Part shown: in pieces, positions 51,095 to 62,690 of the stretch
How positions within the stretch are numbered: the first letter of the stretch is position 1
Layout of the letters: the number at the start of each line of letters is the position of its first letter
Assembly (NCBI GenBank): GCA_016630955.3
Contig: CM050002.1
Coordinates: 1-64,000 of the forward strand
DNA: 64,000 bases
From: Didymella arachidicola
Lineage: Eukaryota; Ascomycota; Dothideomycetes; Pleosporales; Didymellaceae
Direction of reading: 5' to 3'
Translations under genes and position numbers: made by a program
The notes under the pieces: model-generated
Databases searched by the model: none
Seen by the model: the letters and a program-made list of their open reading frames with translations, nothing else
What the model was told of the DNA's origin: nothing

Positions 51095-52462
51095 ATGTCT
51101 ACATCTCATGTGTCTTCAGACGCTGCGTCCATTCGCAAGAACAAGTCTTTCTTTCGCTCCGTGCCTTTCCAGATCCTCGTAGCATGCGGTGTTTCCTTCA
51201 CGGCTCCCGGCATGTGGGATGCCCTAGGTGGCCTGGGAGCAGGTGGTGCTGCTGAGCCGTACGCGGTCTCTGCGGCCAACGCCCTCGTCTACGGTCTCTT
51301 CGCCGTCGTCTGCGTCCTGGCCGGCGCCATCAACAACCGCATCGGGCTCAACTACGGCCTTGCTCTGGGAGCAATCGGCTACCCTCTGTACGGCGCTGGT
51401 CTGTACACCAACAACGTCAACGCCAACACTTGGTTCATGCTCTTCGGCTCCGCCCTCTGCGGCATCAGCGCAGGCTTCTTCTGGGCCGCCGAAGCAGCCA
51501 TCATCATCGGCTACCCGTCTCCCGGCGACCGCGCCTTCTACCTCGCCATCTGGCAGACCGCAAAGGCCGCTGGCCCCATTGTCGGCGGCGCCATCAACCT
51601 CGGCCTCAACGCGAACCGCAAGACCACCGGCTCCGTCTCGTCCTCGACATACATTGTCTTCATCGTCATCATGTGTCTTGGCCTCCCCATCGCGCTGTGC
51701 CTGTCCCCGGCGCACAAGGTCTGGCGCAAAGACGGCACCCGCATCGTGACCGAGCGCGCTGCATCCTGGGCCCTGGAGTTCCGCGCCGTGGGCCGCCTGT
51801 TCATCAGCCGCCGCATCCTGCTCCTGCTACCTGCCTTCTTCATCAGCTACTTCTACAACGGCTTCATGTCGACGTGGCTAACGACTTACTTCACCGTGCG
51901 CAGCCGCGCGTTTAGCTCCTTCTTCACCAACTTCGCGGGCATATTCAGTTCCTTCCTCATCGCGACCCTGCTCGACAACCAGAAAATCTTCATCAAGACA
52001 CGCGCCAAAATCGCTTTCGTCGGCATCGTCACCATCCTCGTTGGAACGTGGATCTGGGCCAGCATCCTGCAGTCCCAGTTCTACAACGCACCCACCGCAC
52101 CTGTGTTCGACTGGTTCACGGGCGGCTTCGGGAAGAGCTACGCGCTGGTTTTCTTCTGGCAGTTCGGCGGACAGGCGTTCCAGCAGTTTCTGTACTGGCT
52201 GATCGGCCAGTACGCAACCGATCTGTCGAATCTGTCGCACCACACGGGGATCCTGCGCGGCGTGGAGGCGCTGGGCCAGACGGTTGCGTGGGCGATGCAG
52301 AGCCAGGGGAATGCGAATCATTTTGTGTCGATTGGGATTAATTTCGGGTTTACGCTGATTTGTGTGGTGCCGACGTGGATTGTGCTGTCGGAGCTGGAGG
52401 GCGCGCATGAGACGGTTGTGACGGAGGAGCAGGTTGATACTAAGTTGGCGGGTGATGCTTAG
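51095..52462 (+). CDS. UNC93-like major facilitator superfamily protein
   Basis: 455 residues, intronless, from the ATG at 51095 (context CCGCCATG). The frame is open to 50903, but the upstream part is not conserved-looking. About 11 hydrophobic segments. The N-terminal stretch VACGVSFTAPGMWDALGGLG, then NALVYGLFAVVCVLAG and GFFWAAEAAIIIGYP, match the fungal UNC93/DUF895 group of MFS proteins. The second half has WQFGGQAFQQFLYWLIGQYA and RGVEALGQTVAWAMQ. Substrate unknown; the family in fungi is generally annotated as a putative plasma-membrane transporter. It is divergent from urease, with a shared upstream region. Confidence 0.88.
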   Translation: MSTSHVSSDAASIRKNKSFFRSVPFQILVACGVSFTAPGMWDALGGLGAGGAAEPYAVSAANALVYGLFAVVCVLAGAINNRIGLNYGLALGAIGYPLYGAGLYTNNVNANTWFMLFGSALCGISAGFFWAAEAAIIIGYPSPGDRAFYLAIWQTAKAAGPIVGGAINLGLNANRKTTGSVSSSTYIVFIVIMCLGLPIALCLSPAHKVWRKDGTRIVTERAASWALEFRAVGRLFISRRILLLLPAFFISYFYNGFMSTWLTTYFTVRSRAFSSFFTNFAGIFSSFLIATLLDNQKIFIKTRAKIAFVGIVTILVGTWIWASILQSQFYNAPTAPVFDWFTGGFGKSYALVFFWQFGGQAFQQFLYWLIGQYATDLSNLSHHTGILRGVEALGQTVAWAMQSQGNANHFVSIGINFGFTLICVVPTWIVLSELEGAHETVVTEEQVDTKLAGDA

Positions 52463-52503
52463 ATTAGTGGCGTGTGCGAGATACCCAATACATTTCACAC
52501 TAT

Positions 52504-52579
52504 TTACTCTTACTCTTTACTCTTTACTCTTTACTCTTCACTCTTCACTCTTCACTCTTCACTCTTCACTCCTCACTCG
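52504..52579. repeat. Heptamer microsatellite (ACTCTTT/ACTCTTC)n
   Basis: About ten head-to-tail 7-bp units, first ACTCTTT then ACTCTTC, just after the UNC93-like stop codon. The rest of 52463-53436 has no supported gene. Confidence 0.85.
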
Positions 52580-53436
52580 TCACACTTTGATGCACTGCCG
52601 TGTTTAATCCGACTGTCTGCGACTCGACGATACCAACAATATCTCACCCTCTTACTAGCCGGAACCCAACGTGCCAAACACACTCTCACTCTCACCACAA
52701 ACCATCGGTTTATACACCAGTCACATCTTTACACGTCTCAAGCAAGCGTCACTATCGCACTACTAACCGCACACCCAGGCAGCGAAGCACCCATACCAAG
52801 CACCACCCTTCTCAAGTTACTCGAGTCGAATGGGAAGTCTGTGGTCCAACGCGCGCTAACCAACCGCAGACAAAAGAGGAAGTCGCTATTTATAATAAAC
52901 ATACTTTCTAGCTAGCCTGCTCGGCTGACGTTCCTGGTAGTTTAACTTAGCGTGGTGAGATTAGTTGTTGTGAGATTGATTGAATTGATTAACGTCCCAT
53001 GGGGAGCTGGGCTATGCCCGGTCCCTTGACCTCCCAGAGGGTACTATGGACGTACTACGCTCTAAGCTGATGAAGTGAGGGTCGTAGTAAGAAGCTATAG
53101 GGTAATGCCTGTGGTTATCTGCCGTCGCCTGCAGGTTTCCGCGGTGTTTAGTGGTTATTATGTCACAGCCCTAAGGATAGTTGTTGTGAAAAAGTGTATG
53201 GAACAATCAAGTGTAGAGGACGAAGGCCATGTCTTGAATGCTGATGCCGGTTGAATACACAAAAGAAAAGCAGTGGTATCTATCCCCCAAACGCCTAATG
53301 AAAGCCCGCCGTGCACCGCTCATGTTCGCCTCGCAGGTCGTGAGCCCAATCTGTCGCCTCAACTTTTTTGCGCAATCTGCTGCCTCACTCCCACCACACC
53401 ATCTCCCCTCACTCGCCCCTCAGCATCCAGCACCTC

Positions 53437-53879
53437 CTACTTATACTGCGGCACCCCACTCGGCACCGCACCCCCGTTCCCAGCATGCCCACCCATCACC
53501 ACCGCCCCCCCGTTCCCACCACCACCACCAATCTGCTGCGTCACATCCGGCCGATACTTGACGTCCTGCCAGAAATTACAAATATGACAGCCGACCTCCT
53601 CGTGCGGCTTCAGCGAGAAGGGGAGGAGGGGGATGAAGCAGAAAGTGAACCATTCCCTGGAAGAACATCAACATTAGTATTATATCAAATCGTACTATGA
53701 TCTGTGGAGTGTGATGGGGTGTTGGGGTGGCGAAGAATGGGGAGGATGGGGGGCACGTACCAGCGCTTCAACACGCGGCCGGAGAAATTCCCGCAGTTTT
53801 GGCATTGTACGGTGATGTGTTCGGCGCCTTTGACGGCGGAGGTGAATGTGTGTGTGCCGCAGGTGAAGAAGAAGAACAT
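53437..53879 (-). CDS. Small zinc-ribbon protein (zinc_ribbon_15-like)
   Basis: Two exons, 53879-53761 and 53656-53437, join in frame through a 104-bp intron to give 112 residues. Paired cysteines are visible as CQNCGNFSGRVLKRW in exon 1 and CHICNFWQDVKYRPDV in exon 2, with a hydrophobic WFTFCFIPLLPFSLKP segment between them. The tail is Gly/Asn-rich (IGGGGGNGG ... SGVPQYK). This matches a fungal family of small zinc-ribbon proteins with a membrane-like middle and no assigned function. Confidence 0.78.
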
Positions 53880-54585
53880 GGTTTGTGTTGTGTTCTGTGC
53901 TGGGCTGTGTTGGTGTTTGTTGCGTGCGCGTCGCGAGCGGGGAGCTATGCGCGAGCTGTGGGTCGGTGATGCAAGGGTTGGGCTTGCGGGCGCGGCGTGA
54001 CACGGCTGCGCGTTTGATTGTATGGTGGTATTCAGGGTCGTGGAGTGGGCGAGAGGGATGTGGCGATTGAGTAGGAGCAAGGTCGTGGCGGGTGCTGCGT
54101 TTATGCTGCGAGTGAACTGGGCGCCCAGGAATCTTCGTCATCACTCAGCCACATTTCGTGGCGCTTGGCTTGTTGCCATGCTCCGCATCAGTGTGACTGG
54201 AATGCACCGCGCTTTGGATTGCTTGATGCGCGGAATTATCTCTAGACAATGGAATTTTAATTGTGAAGCAATGACCTGTACTGTCCCCAGAAAGTCCGTA
54301 ATGCTTGTCATGTCCTGGCAGCAACACCCCTTCTTCTCGGACTCCGTGAACCCCTCTCGCTCTCCGCACCGAACAGGCGGACAACGACATATCCTGACAG
54401 CCCGTAACCTAGACCCAAACGCAAAACCAGGCCGACCAGGCCGACATCTGGGATGAACGAGCAGGTGCCATATCCTAGAACCTGGCTGAAATGAGAAGCG
54501 GGCTCTATCAAACCGGATGCTGTAAAGAACAAAGACAGATGGTAACTCCAGACGACCAACGATACTCAAACTCAGTTGCTGTTGC
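53880..54585. other. Intergenic region, no gene seen
   Basis: About 700 bp between the zinc-ribbon start and the LC8 stop. Open frames here lack domains. It likely contains the zinc-ribbon promoter and the LC8 3' UTR. Confidence 0.45.
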
Positions 54586-55194
54586 TTACTGGGTCTTGAA
54601 GAGCAGGATGGCGCAGTGTCCGAGGTAGAAATAGATAAAGTGCTTGGTTTCTGCAGGCTATCAGTCAAGTCCAAAGCAGAAGCAATTGCTATGCCTACCG
54701 TGAGTAACGAAACTGCCAAAGTTTCTACCGACGATGCAGTGCCATGTTGCGCCCTTGCGGTTGTCGAACTTGACGCGGTCAGTATGTCTACCCCTGCCGG
54801 CTTGACGCGGAACTGAGCCTGGCCACTTACTTCCTTCTTGATGAACTGTGCGATGTCCTTGTGGAGGGTGTCATTTATTTTGCCTGTTGTATCTCGAGAA
54901 CCTCACGTACCTTTTCGATGGTGAACTGCTCCATCGCCGTCTGTGCTACGAGACTGTCAGCGTTTCAGTCAGCCGCAGCGGGTGCAAGGTGACTTGCCGA
55001 CTTCAATGGCCTCGTTCTGCATCTCCTCGCTCTACAGCACCGGGTTAGCAAATGCTTGAAAAGCAGGAGTTGGTATCCGCACCATGTCGGCCGACTTGAT
55101 CTGCGCTGTCAAGATGTTAGCTCGTGCTCGTGATGCAGTATACATAGAGGCGCATACCCTCCTGCTTGTGAACATCCGACTTTTCGCTGGCCAT
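54586..55194 (-). CDS. Dynein light chain LC8 (nudG-type)
   Basis: Seven exons read from splice signals: 55194-55158, 55105-55083, 55031-54998, 54945-54911, 54857-54831, 54768-54699 and 54650-54586. They join to a 96-residue protein, and every intron is 48-62 bp. The product is textbook LC8: [20 protein letters not shown], then [46 protein letters not shown] and [19 protein letters not shown]8 is a dimeric hub binding short linear motifs in dynein intermediate chain and many other partners. In fungi it supports nuclear migration and hyphal growth. The intron after IEV-A uses a GC donor (GCAAGT) instead of GT. It is divergent from MRD1, 303 bp between starts. Confidence 0.95.
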
Positions 55195-55497
55195 AGTGAC
55201 GGTGTTGGGAGTATCGAGTATGGTGTTTAAGGGCTGCGCTGTCTGTCTTGTAGTCGCTGAGCAATGCTTGTGCGAAGCTCGGTGTTTGTTGTTTGGGCTT
55301 GATGTTGGTGTTGGAGCAGCTGGCCAGTGCGGAACAGCAGCAGCCGCCAGCCGCCCGGCCTATCGGAGCAGCGCTAGCGTGCGCGACGCTAAAATTTGTT
55401 CGAACTTTTTGGCGAGCACCTTTCTCACGACACTCGCGTCGCTGTTTGTGTCGCCTTTGCTTGAGCAGGCCACAGCTCACACTTTACACTCCCCACC
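55195..55497. promoter_or_regulatory. Bidirectional LC8 / MRD1 promoter
   Basis: 303 bp separate the two start codons, so both genes must share this region for transcription start. No TATA-like box stands out on either side. Typical of head-to-head housekeeping genes. Confidence 0.6.
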
Positions 55498-58217
55498 ATG
55501 GAGTCGTCGCGTATCTTCGTGCGCGGACTGCCGCCCAAGTTCACAGAGGACGACGTGCGCAAGCACTTCGCCAAGTTTCCGGTCACCGACGTCAAGTTCT
55601 TCCCACATCGCCGCATTGGCTATGTCGGCTACAAGACGCCAGACGACGCCGCCAAGGCCGTCAAGTACTTCAACAAGACGTTCATCCGGATGACTAAGAT
55701 CAATGTCGAGATTGCGCGTCCGGTAAGCCTGTCCACCAGCACGTCGCACCGCGAGGCTAACAGCATGCACAGATTGCAGACGAGTTGCTTCCCAAGTCTC
55801 GGCGCCAGATCAAAGTCGAGAAGGCTGCACCGAAGAGCGACGACTACTTCCCGCCGGCGAGGAAGGAGAACGAGCTCAAGCGGAAGCGGGAGGAGGCCGA
55901 GCAAGACCCCAAGCTGAAGGAGTTCCTCGAGATCTACCAGCCGCCTTCCAAGACGAACATCTGGACAGATGGCGACGCACAGATTGCTGCTGGCGCCTCC
56001 ACTGCTGTCGAGGAGCCGGTGCAAGACGTCGTTGTGCCTGCAGACGAGAGCGACGACGACTACCAGGTCATTGCAAAGAAGCCCAAGACCGTCGAGACAT
56101 CAGGAGCAGCTGAGAGGCAATCCGCACCAGTGCCAGCAACAGCGCCTGTTGTTGCCACTGAAGAGACTTCTGCAGCACATGTTGACGCCGCCATGCCAGA
56201 TGCGCCAGATGCTGCTGCAGTCGACCAGCCCCCCACAACCGACGAGGACTGGCTGCGATCAAAGACGAATCGTCTCTTGGACCTCGTTGAAGACGACCCT
56301 GTTCCCGTCGCACCTGCATCAGCACCGACCAAGCCGGCCGCTGAGAAGCGCGACTCGCCTGTAGCTGCAGAACCACAACCTGAGCCTGTACAGCCCGCCG
56401 CCGATCCAGTCGTCCCCGCCGGCCCATCAGAGGAAGACAAGATCAGGGAGACTGGCCGCCTCTACCTTCGTAACCTGCACTTCGAGGTTGCTGAAGAAGA
56501 CATCCGGAACCAATTCTCCAAGTACGGTTCGCTTGATGAAGTAAGTTTACATCCCCTCCGCTTCAACCCACTCGCTTTAGGATGAATGTCAAGATAGGGA
56601 CAACTGATGCTCAGGCATTTGAAGTTACCTTGTGAGAGTATTTTAGTAGATGTCTCTCTGATCTGATATCGGCGAATTCGGTCACATCGTTCATTTCACA
56701 CTATTCTGTCGAGCTGTAGCTGACCAAACCAGGTTCACGTCCCATTGAAGAAAGTCGATGGCAAGGGCAAAGGCTTTGCTTTTGTGCAGTTCAAAGACCC
56801 TGAGGATGCTGTGAAGGCCTACGACGAGAATGACAGCACTATCTTCCAAGGTCGTCTCTTGCACATTATCTCGGCCAAGGCGAAGAAAGACACCAAGCTT
56901 GATGAGTTTGAGATTTCCAAATTGCCGTTGAAGAAGCAGAAGGAGATTCGACGCAAGCAAGATGCAGTCAAAGCCACCTTCAACTGGAACTCGTTGTATC
57001 TCAACGCCGACGCGGTCATGTCGACCCTCGCCAGCCGCATGGGGATCAGTAAGGCTGAGTTGTTGGACCCAACATCTTCGGATGCTGCGGTCAAACAGGC
57101 TCATGCTGAGACACATATCATTCAGGAGACCAAGAACTACTTTGCCCAACATGGAGTAGATCTTGAGGCCTTCAAGAACAGTGCCAAGGGCGACACAGCA
57201 ATCCTGGTGAAGAACGTCCCACACTCCGTGACTGCCGACGAACTCCGCAGGACGTTTGAAGAACAGGGCAAAGTCACAAAGTTTTTGATGCCACCCACTG
57301 GTATGACAGCTATCGTTGAATTCTCAAACTCTGCAGAGGCAAAGACCGCATTCATGGCGCTTTCGTACCGCAAGATGAAGGATTCCATTCTCTACCTTGA
57401 GAAGGCACCGAAGGACTTGTTCAGGGAAGGCTTCGTAGCACCGGTGATCCAAGCCACACCCGGTGACAAGACAGAGACCAAGCTCAGTGCCACGGACTTG
57501 CTCGAAGAAGCTCCTGAGCCTGATGCGTCTAATACTGCGACTCTTTATGTCCGCAATCTCAACTTTTCCACCACGACCGAGCGTCTTACGGAGCTATTCA
57601 AGCCCTTGTCAGGCTTCCGTAGTGCCAGGGTCAAGACCAAGATCGATCCGAAGCGTGGCGTACTGTCGATGGGTTTTGGTTTCGTCGAATTTGACAGCCC
57701 CGATACGGCAGCTGCAGCGCTTCGTACACTGGACGGCCACGACCTGGAAGGTCACAAGCTGCAAATCAAGGCATCTCACAAGGGTGCAGATGCGGCAGAG
57801 GAGCGTCGCAAAGAAGATTCTGCGAAGAAGGCAGCGAGCACTAAGATTCTTATTAAGAACTTGCCCTTCGAAGCCAGCAAGAAGGAGGTGCGCGCCCTGT
57901 TCACCCCTTACGGCCAGCTTCGGTCCGTCAGGGTACCGAAAAAGTTCGATTCTTCCTCACGTGGGTTCGGTTTCGCTGAGTTCACTACGAAACGAGATGC
58001 CGTTAATGCTATGAACGCTCTGAAGAACACCCATCTTCTGGGTCGACGATTGGTTCTTGCATTCGCTGAGACCGAATCGGACGACCCCGAGAAGGAACTG
58101 GAGAAGATGCAGCAGAAGATGGGAGCACAGGCCAACAAGGTCGCACTCCAGAAGCTCACTGCAGGCGGTCGCCAGAAGTTTAATGTTGCAGGCAACAACG
58201 ACGACGTAGATGATTGA
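55498..58217 (+). CDS. mrd1: Multiple RNA-binding domain protein 1 (pre-rRNA processing, U3 snoRNP-associated)
   Basis: Exons 55498-55722, 55773-56540 and 56733-58217 give 825 residues. Five RRMs: RRM1 at residues 4-75 (SRIFVRGLPPKFTEDDVRKH), RRM2 from about 302 (GRLYLRNLHFEVAEEDIRNQ, crossing intron 2), RRM3 from about 487 (AILVKNVPHSVTADELRR), RRM4 from about 600 (ATLYVRNLNFSTTTERLTEL) and RRM5 from about 701 (KILIKNLPFEASKKEVRALF). An acidic/proline-rich linker lies between RRM1 and RRM2. The number and order of RRMs and the size match Mrd1, an essential nucleolar factor for the early A0-A2 cleavages of pre-rRNA. Introns are 50 and 192 bp. Confidence 0.94.
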
Positions 58218-58564
58218 GCTTGAGCGCGTGCGTACTCTGATAGGAGTAATTTGCAAACTCTGCGCGTCACTGTCAAGCCGTGTCGTCCCTAACAGCACCC
58301 CTTGCTTGCTCGGCCAAAATGATGAGGCCCGCCCTTCGCAAAGGACCCCGCGGTGCACTAGAAGCGGGCCAGGTTACACCTCGCACACAGCTTCTACATG
58401 TAAGTCACCGCTCCAGGATATTTGCACAGAGACCTGAGTCAATGGGCATGGCCACCACACTGGGTTTCAGTTATACTGAGACACAACGAGCAAGGCAGCC
58501 ACAAACGAGACGATGTCGATCATACGAACTCGACTCACATAATCTGTTGTTGACCACTGACATT

Positions 58565-59122
58565 CATTCTTGCTCAAAGCATTCCAAGCCGAGTTCTCCC
58601 TCGCACACGTCCAATCAGATGACGCTTGATCAGTCGGCAATTACCTGATGCCCTTGCTCCGCTGCTAACCAGGCATTATTTACCATTCCAACAGACTAAG
58701 GAACCGCGAAGAGTGTAATTACTTGGGCAACAAGCGAAATGGCGATAGGTGGGCGACCACGATGCCTGTAGGTAGCGTGTTAGCCTAATTTTATGGTTGT
58801 CGGGATGCTACCTTGGTGACCGATCTCGCATCCACTTCAAGTATAGCCGAGTCCTATCGTACCTGTCAGACGGCTTCCCTTGGGCGCACCGCGAATCCAG
58901 TTCCTTCTGCCAAGCGGCCCTCTTCTCTGAGGGTCGACCGTTGGGGTACCCTCTTATATCATTGATCAGTATCTGCATACCTTTGCCACATACTCGAAAC
59001 GCATTCTCTTATTCTCCTTTCACAATCCACAGTCACTCATTGCTCCAACTGCCAGACGCTCCTTCCGTTTCTGCCTGCACTACGTAAAAGTCATCATTCT
59101 TACCCTTAATCCACTCCATTCT
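58565..59122 (+). promoter_or_regulatory. Cluster of AbaA response elements upstream of abaA
   Basis: CATTCY, the known AbaA target motif, occurs on the plus strand at 58565, 58580, 58684, 59002, 59095 and 59117. Two BrlA-like elements (reverse MRAGGGR: TCCCTCG near 58595 and TCCCTTG near 58877) are also present. The rest of 58218-59149 is non-coding. Confidence 0.5.
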
Positions 59123-59149
59123 TTAGCCTCTTTACATAACATACATATC

Positions 59150-61940
59150 ATGGAACTCCAACACCGCCAGTCAGGTGTTATGTCTGGTAACGGCTCAGCC
59201 TTGAACACACCCTCAGTTGGAACACCACTCGATGGGCCATCATCACATCGCGGCGTCCTTCAGGAACGGTCCGCCAATTGGCCACATGACAGCACCGCAT
59301 CACCACTCACAGGCACACAAGCAGCGATACAGAAGACGACCCGCAGTCAGAGTCCCACCGAGAATGTCTACATACAGCAACCAACAAATGCCGGCAACTA
59401 CTTCACCGGCAGCCTTCATGCCCATCACATTGGATTGGCGGGACACGGGGTAGAAAGGAACGAGGGCCAGATCGAACGGGATATGGAAAAGCTATACACA
59501 CTACTCAACCGATCGGACAAGTACCAAAAGTACAGAGAAAAGCAGCCTCAACTGACACCGCAGCAATTCATTGAGCGCGAGGCAAGAGAAGCAAAGATGA
59601 AAGTGGACAAGGACAACAAGAGCCCCGAGAAGAGCGTCTGGCCCGAATTTCTGGAACATGCCTTTTGGAGAGGTGAGTGGATGCTTGCCTGATTTATGCA
59701 TCTTCGCGTGGGGAATATCTCGACTGACAGCACGTCAGCACTCATTCGATGGCCGCCGATGGGGCGCAAGAAATTCATGCTGGACGGTGCTCTCCGTGGC
59801 CGCAACGAACTCATCCAGGACTCAATCTACAAGGACACCGGAATCAGACGAGACCGCAAACAAGTCTCAAGCCATCTGCAGGTGCTCAAGCAGCATCTCA
59901 AAGACCAGCCTCGTGGTGAGTACATCTGACCCGACGTCCACATATTTTGTTCCCATGTTGGATTGTGGTTGCTAGGGATATCCTGACTCGTGCAAGAGGC
60001 TGACACACCACGCGACAGTGCTTATATATATGGCAACAAAGGACGAAGACAAGAAACGCCACCGCGGGAGGGAGGCTGCGAACTCGTATCACCTGTCCCA
60101 CTCGGGCGGGCGCCACCACCCGTCGCAGCGCGTGGGCAGCAGCTCAAAGTACGAGTACAGCGGCGCCGTACCGTTCTGGCCTGGTGGCGCTTCGCATCTT
60201 GGCTTGGGCTTCGGTGCGACGGGGGCGTCGTCTTACACCGTGATGGACTTTACCATGTTGGTCGAGGATGCAGATCAGCCTGTGCACGACTTCACTTCCT
60301 TGTCACGAGATGGACGACAGCCAGATCTGAGTGTGACTGATACAGCGCTGTGGCACAGACAGTATCCTGAGTTTGCTTTCCTTCAGAAGCAGACGGATGA
60401 CTGGGCCAAGAAGCACCAGAAAGTCCTCATCTGCGATGCTTCCATCAAGATCATGACCGAGACACGACCGAACGCGCACCTCTCTATCGCGTTCGATCTG
60501 CACTCCCACCGAGACCTGCGACCCTTCGACTCCCTGGTCTGCACGACCCGCTTCTACGACGACGGCAAAATGGACACGGATCCGCAATTCGACGGGCCGC
60601 ACCACCACGACCTAAAAGAGCACCGCACGAGCTGCGAATACACCCCAGATCCGCACGGCTGCAGCGGCCGCCTCCGCCTCGCCTTCGGCTCGCGATTCTG
60701 GGTGAACCGAATGTCAAAATACCAGACGCTGCGCCACAAAGACGACAGCCTCGTCGGGCGCTCGCTCATGAAGCTCACAGCCACGCAGGACGTGTACGGC
60801 ATCAGCCCCAGCGGGGGCGCAGAATGCATCCTCACGATCCTCTGGCGTTTCCGGCAAACCCGCGACAGCGTCGAAGTCGGGCAGATGAAATGGCGCGCAG
60901 TATCCTTCGGCGCCATGCAAAAGCACGACTGGAACAAACCCGCCCTCTCTGCCCTCGACACCGACCTCCTCGACCTCCCCAAGCAAGACACATATCCAGT
61001 CTTCACCCCGCACTCGGCCCTCGACGCCCTCGCAAACCACGCCTACGCCGTCCAGCCCTACACCGCAACACAACCCCCACCCCCACAACTCCACATCGAC
61101 ACCCTCACCCCCTGGACCGGCACCGCACCAGACCTCTCCACACCATCCGCCTCCGCAGCCCCCAGCACCGCAACAGACCACTCCTTCGCATCGCTCCCGC
61201 ACATGACCCACAGCCAAGAGTCCGCAACGGGGGGATGCGACCTGGAAGCCTTCGACTTCAGCACCGCGCAGCTCAGCATGCCAATGAGCGACGCCTTCTC
61301 GCCCGCGATCCTCGCCGCGTACGAATTCTCCGCGGGGCAGGGCGACGCTCTCGTGGGGAGCGGCATGGACGCGCAGACGCTGCTGGACATAGGGCTCAGC
61401 GCGGCGGATATGGCTGCGTTCGGGGTGAGCACGCACGGGCTGGGCGGTGTGCGGGAGCCGTATCTGGGGGGAGGGGTGCAGGGCGGGTGTTACAGTACGA
61501 AGCCTGTTGCGAGCTGGGGGCAGGGCGGGGCGGTGATATCGGGTCTGGAGAGTGCGGCGGAGGGGTATGTGAGTCCGTGGGGTGGTGGGCGTGCGGGGGG
61601 GCAGCAGGGGCAGCATGGGGCGGCGGGCGGGATACAGCAGGGGCAGCGGCAGCAGCAGCAGCAGCAGGTACAGCCGATGGGGTCGTATAGCAGCAATGAG
61701 CTCGTGGGCCACGGGGCGCTGCACGCGAGCACGGCGAATCTGCATCCGACGCTGTGGAATCTTGCCAGTCCGTTTCACGAGGACACGTCGTCTGGGGCGC
61801 TGAGCGCGGGGCTGATGGGCGGCTCGGGCGCTGGGTATCAGCACAGTGTTATGGAGCGGAAGGACAGCATGCAGGCCCACGGGCTGGGGCTCGGGGTTTT
61901 GGATATGATTGAGCGAGACCAGCGGGGGCGAGGGTACTGA
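59150..61940 (+). CDS. abaA: AbaA: TEA/ATTS-domain regulator of conidiation
   Basis: Exons 59150-59672, 59739-59915 and 60019-61940 give 873 residues, slightly longer than the Aspergillus protein. The TEA DNA-binding domain (about 158-235) is built across both introns: [26 protein letters not shown], then [20 protein letters not shown] and [17 protein letters not shown], with VLIYMATKD after the second splice. The remainder has the AbaA-type middle region ([20 protein letters not shown]) and a long Gly/Gln/Ser-rich C-terminus with a short polyglutamine run. In Aspergillus AbaA acts after BrlA in the conidiophore cascade, activates wetA and its own gene, and controls phialide differentiation. 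Introns are 66 and 103 bp. Confidence 0.93.
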
Positions 61941-62690
61941 GCGGTATACCCGGCTTGGACTGGCTGGATGAGTTGTGTGGGTACATGGTGCACAGAGATT
62001 GGGCATGACTATGATGCTACGATGTCTGCTATGAGATTCACGGTCGAGACTACTATTCTAATGTAATAAGCTTAATGATGCATATGTAAGATGGACAAAC
62101 GTCAACTTTCATCTCAAGCACGGTACGGTTCAAGATTATTTCATTGATGGGTGACTTCGAGTTTGTTCAGCGCCAGATCCTGATCAGTGTCCGACCCATT
62201 TGTTTTTACGCGGTTGACGGTGTCCTACTCGGCATACCGCTTGTCAGTCTTATCGTATCAGCAAGTAGTGCCTGCACACTGGTTTGGAGGCTCTCGATAT
62301 ACTGAGGGTTGAAAGAAGAACTCGACAAATCACGTACGATCGTGTCGGTGGAGAATGTGAAGACACCAGTTCGATCGAAGCCCAAAATTTGATCGCAGTC
62401 GTAAGGATGGGTATTTTTTTTTTCGTCAGGTGCCCACTCATGACGATGATGTGTAGTACAGCTTGGTTTCGATGGTCGCACTGCGCAGTGAACATGTCCA
62501 CGATGTATGTCTCGAAAGGGTCCACGTCGCAGCAAACCGTCACGAAGGTAGTGGAGGACCTCGATGTTGTACAATCGCCGTTGCAACAGCTGAACTCGGT
62601 CCGGCAGCATCGTAGCTGGGTGTGGCGGGAGGGGCGACCGCTTAGAACTCGAGTTCAGCTGTATGCGATAAGCGTCATTTCATTATGCTA
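61941..62690. other. Intergenic region between convergent genes, no confident gene
   Basis: A minus-strand open frame at 62206-62610 and an overlapping one at 62250-62543 are present, but I recognise no domain. A 36-bp intron-like segment (GTACGT ... CCTCAG) near 62300-62335 could join parts. It most likely holds the 3' UTRs of abaA and TOA1. Confidence 0.4.

Noticed and set aside
52960..53230. Possible RNA gene in the structured-looking stretch after the UNC93-like gene
   Set aside because: No tRNA cloverleaf or snoRNA boxes could be assembled by eye.
54141..54719. 192-codon minus-strand frame overlapping the LC8 3' end
   Set aside because: It reads LC8 exon 7 in the wrong frame plus intron and UTR. 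The spliced LC8 model fits the family end to end.
62206..62610. Minus-strand open frame between abaA and TOA1
   Set aside because: No recognised domain and no convincing splice structure; probably 3' UTR sequence. Kept only as a gap note.
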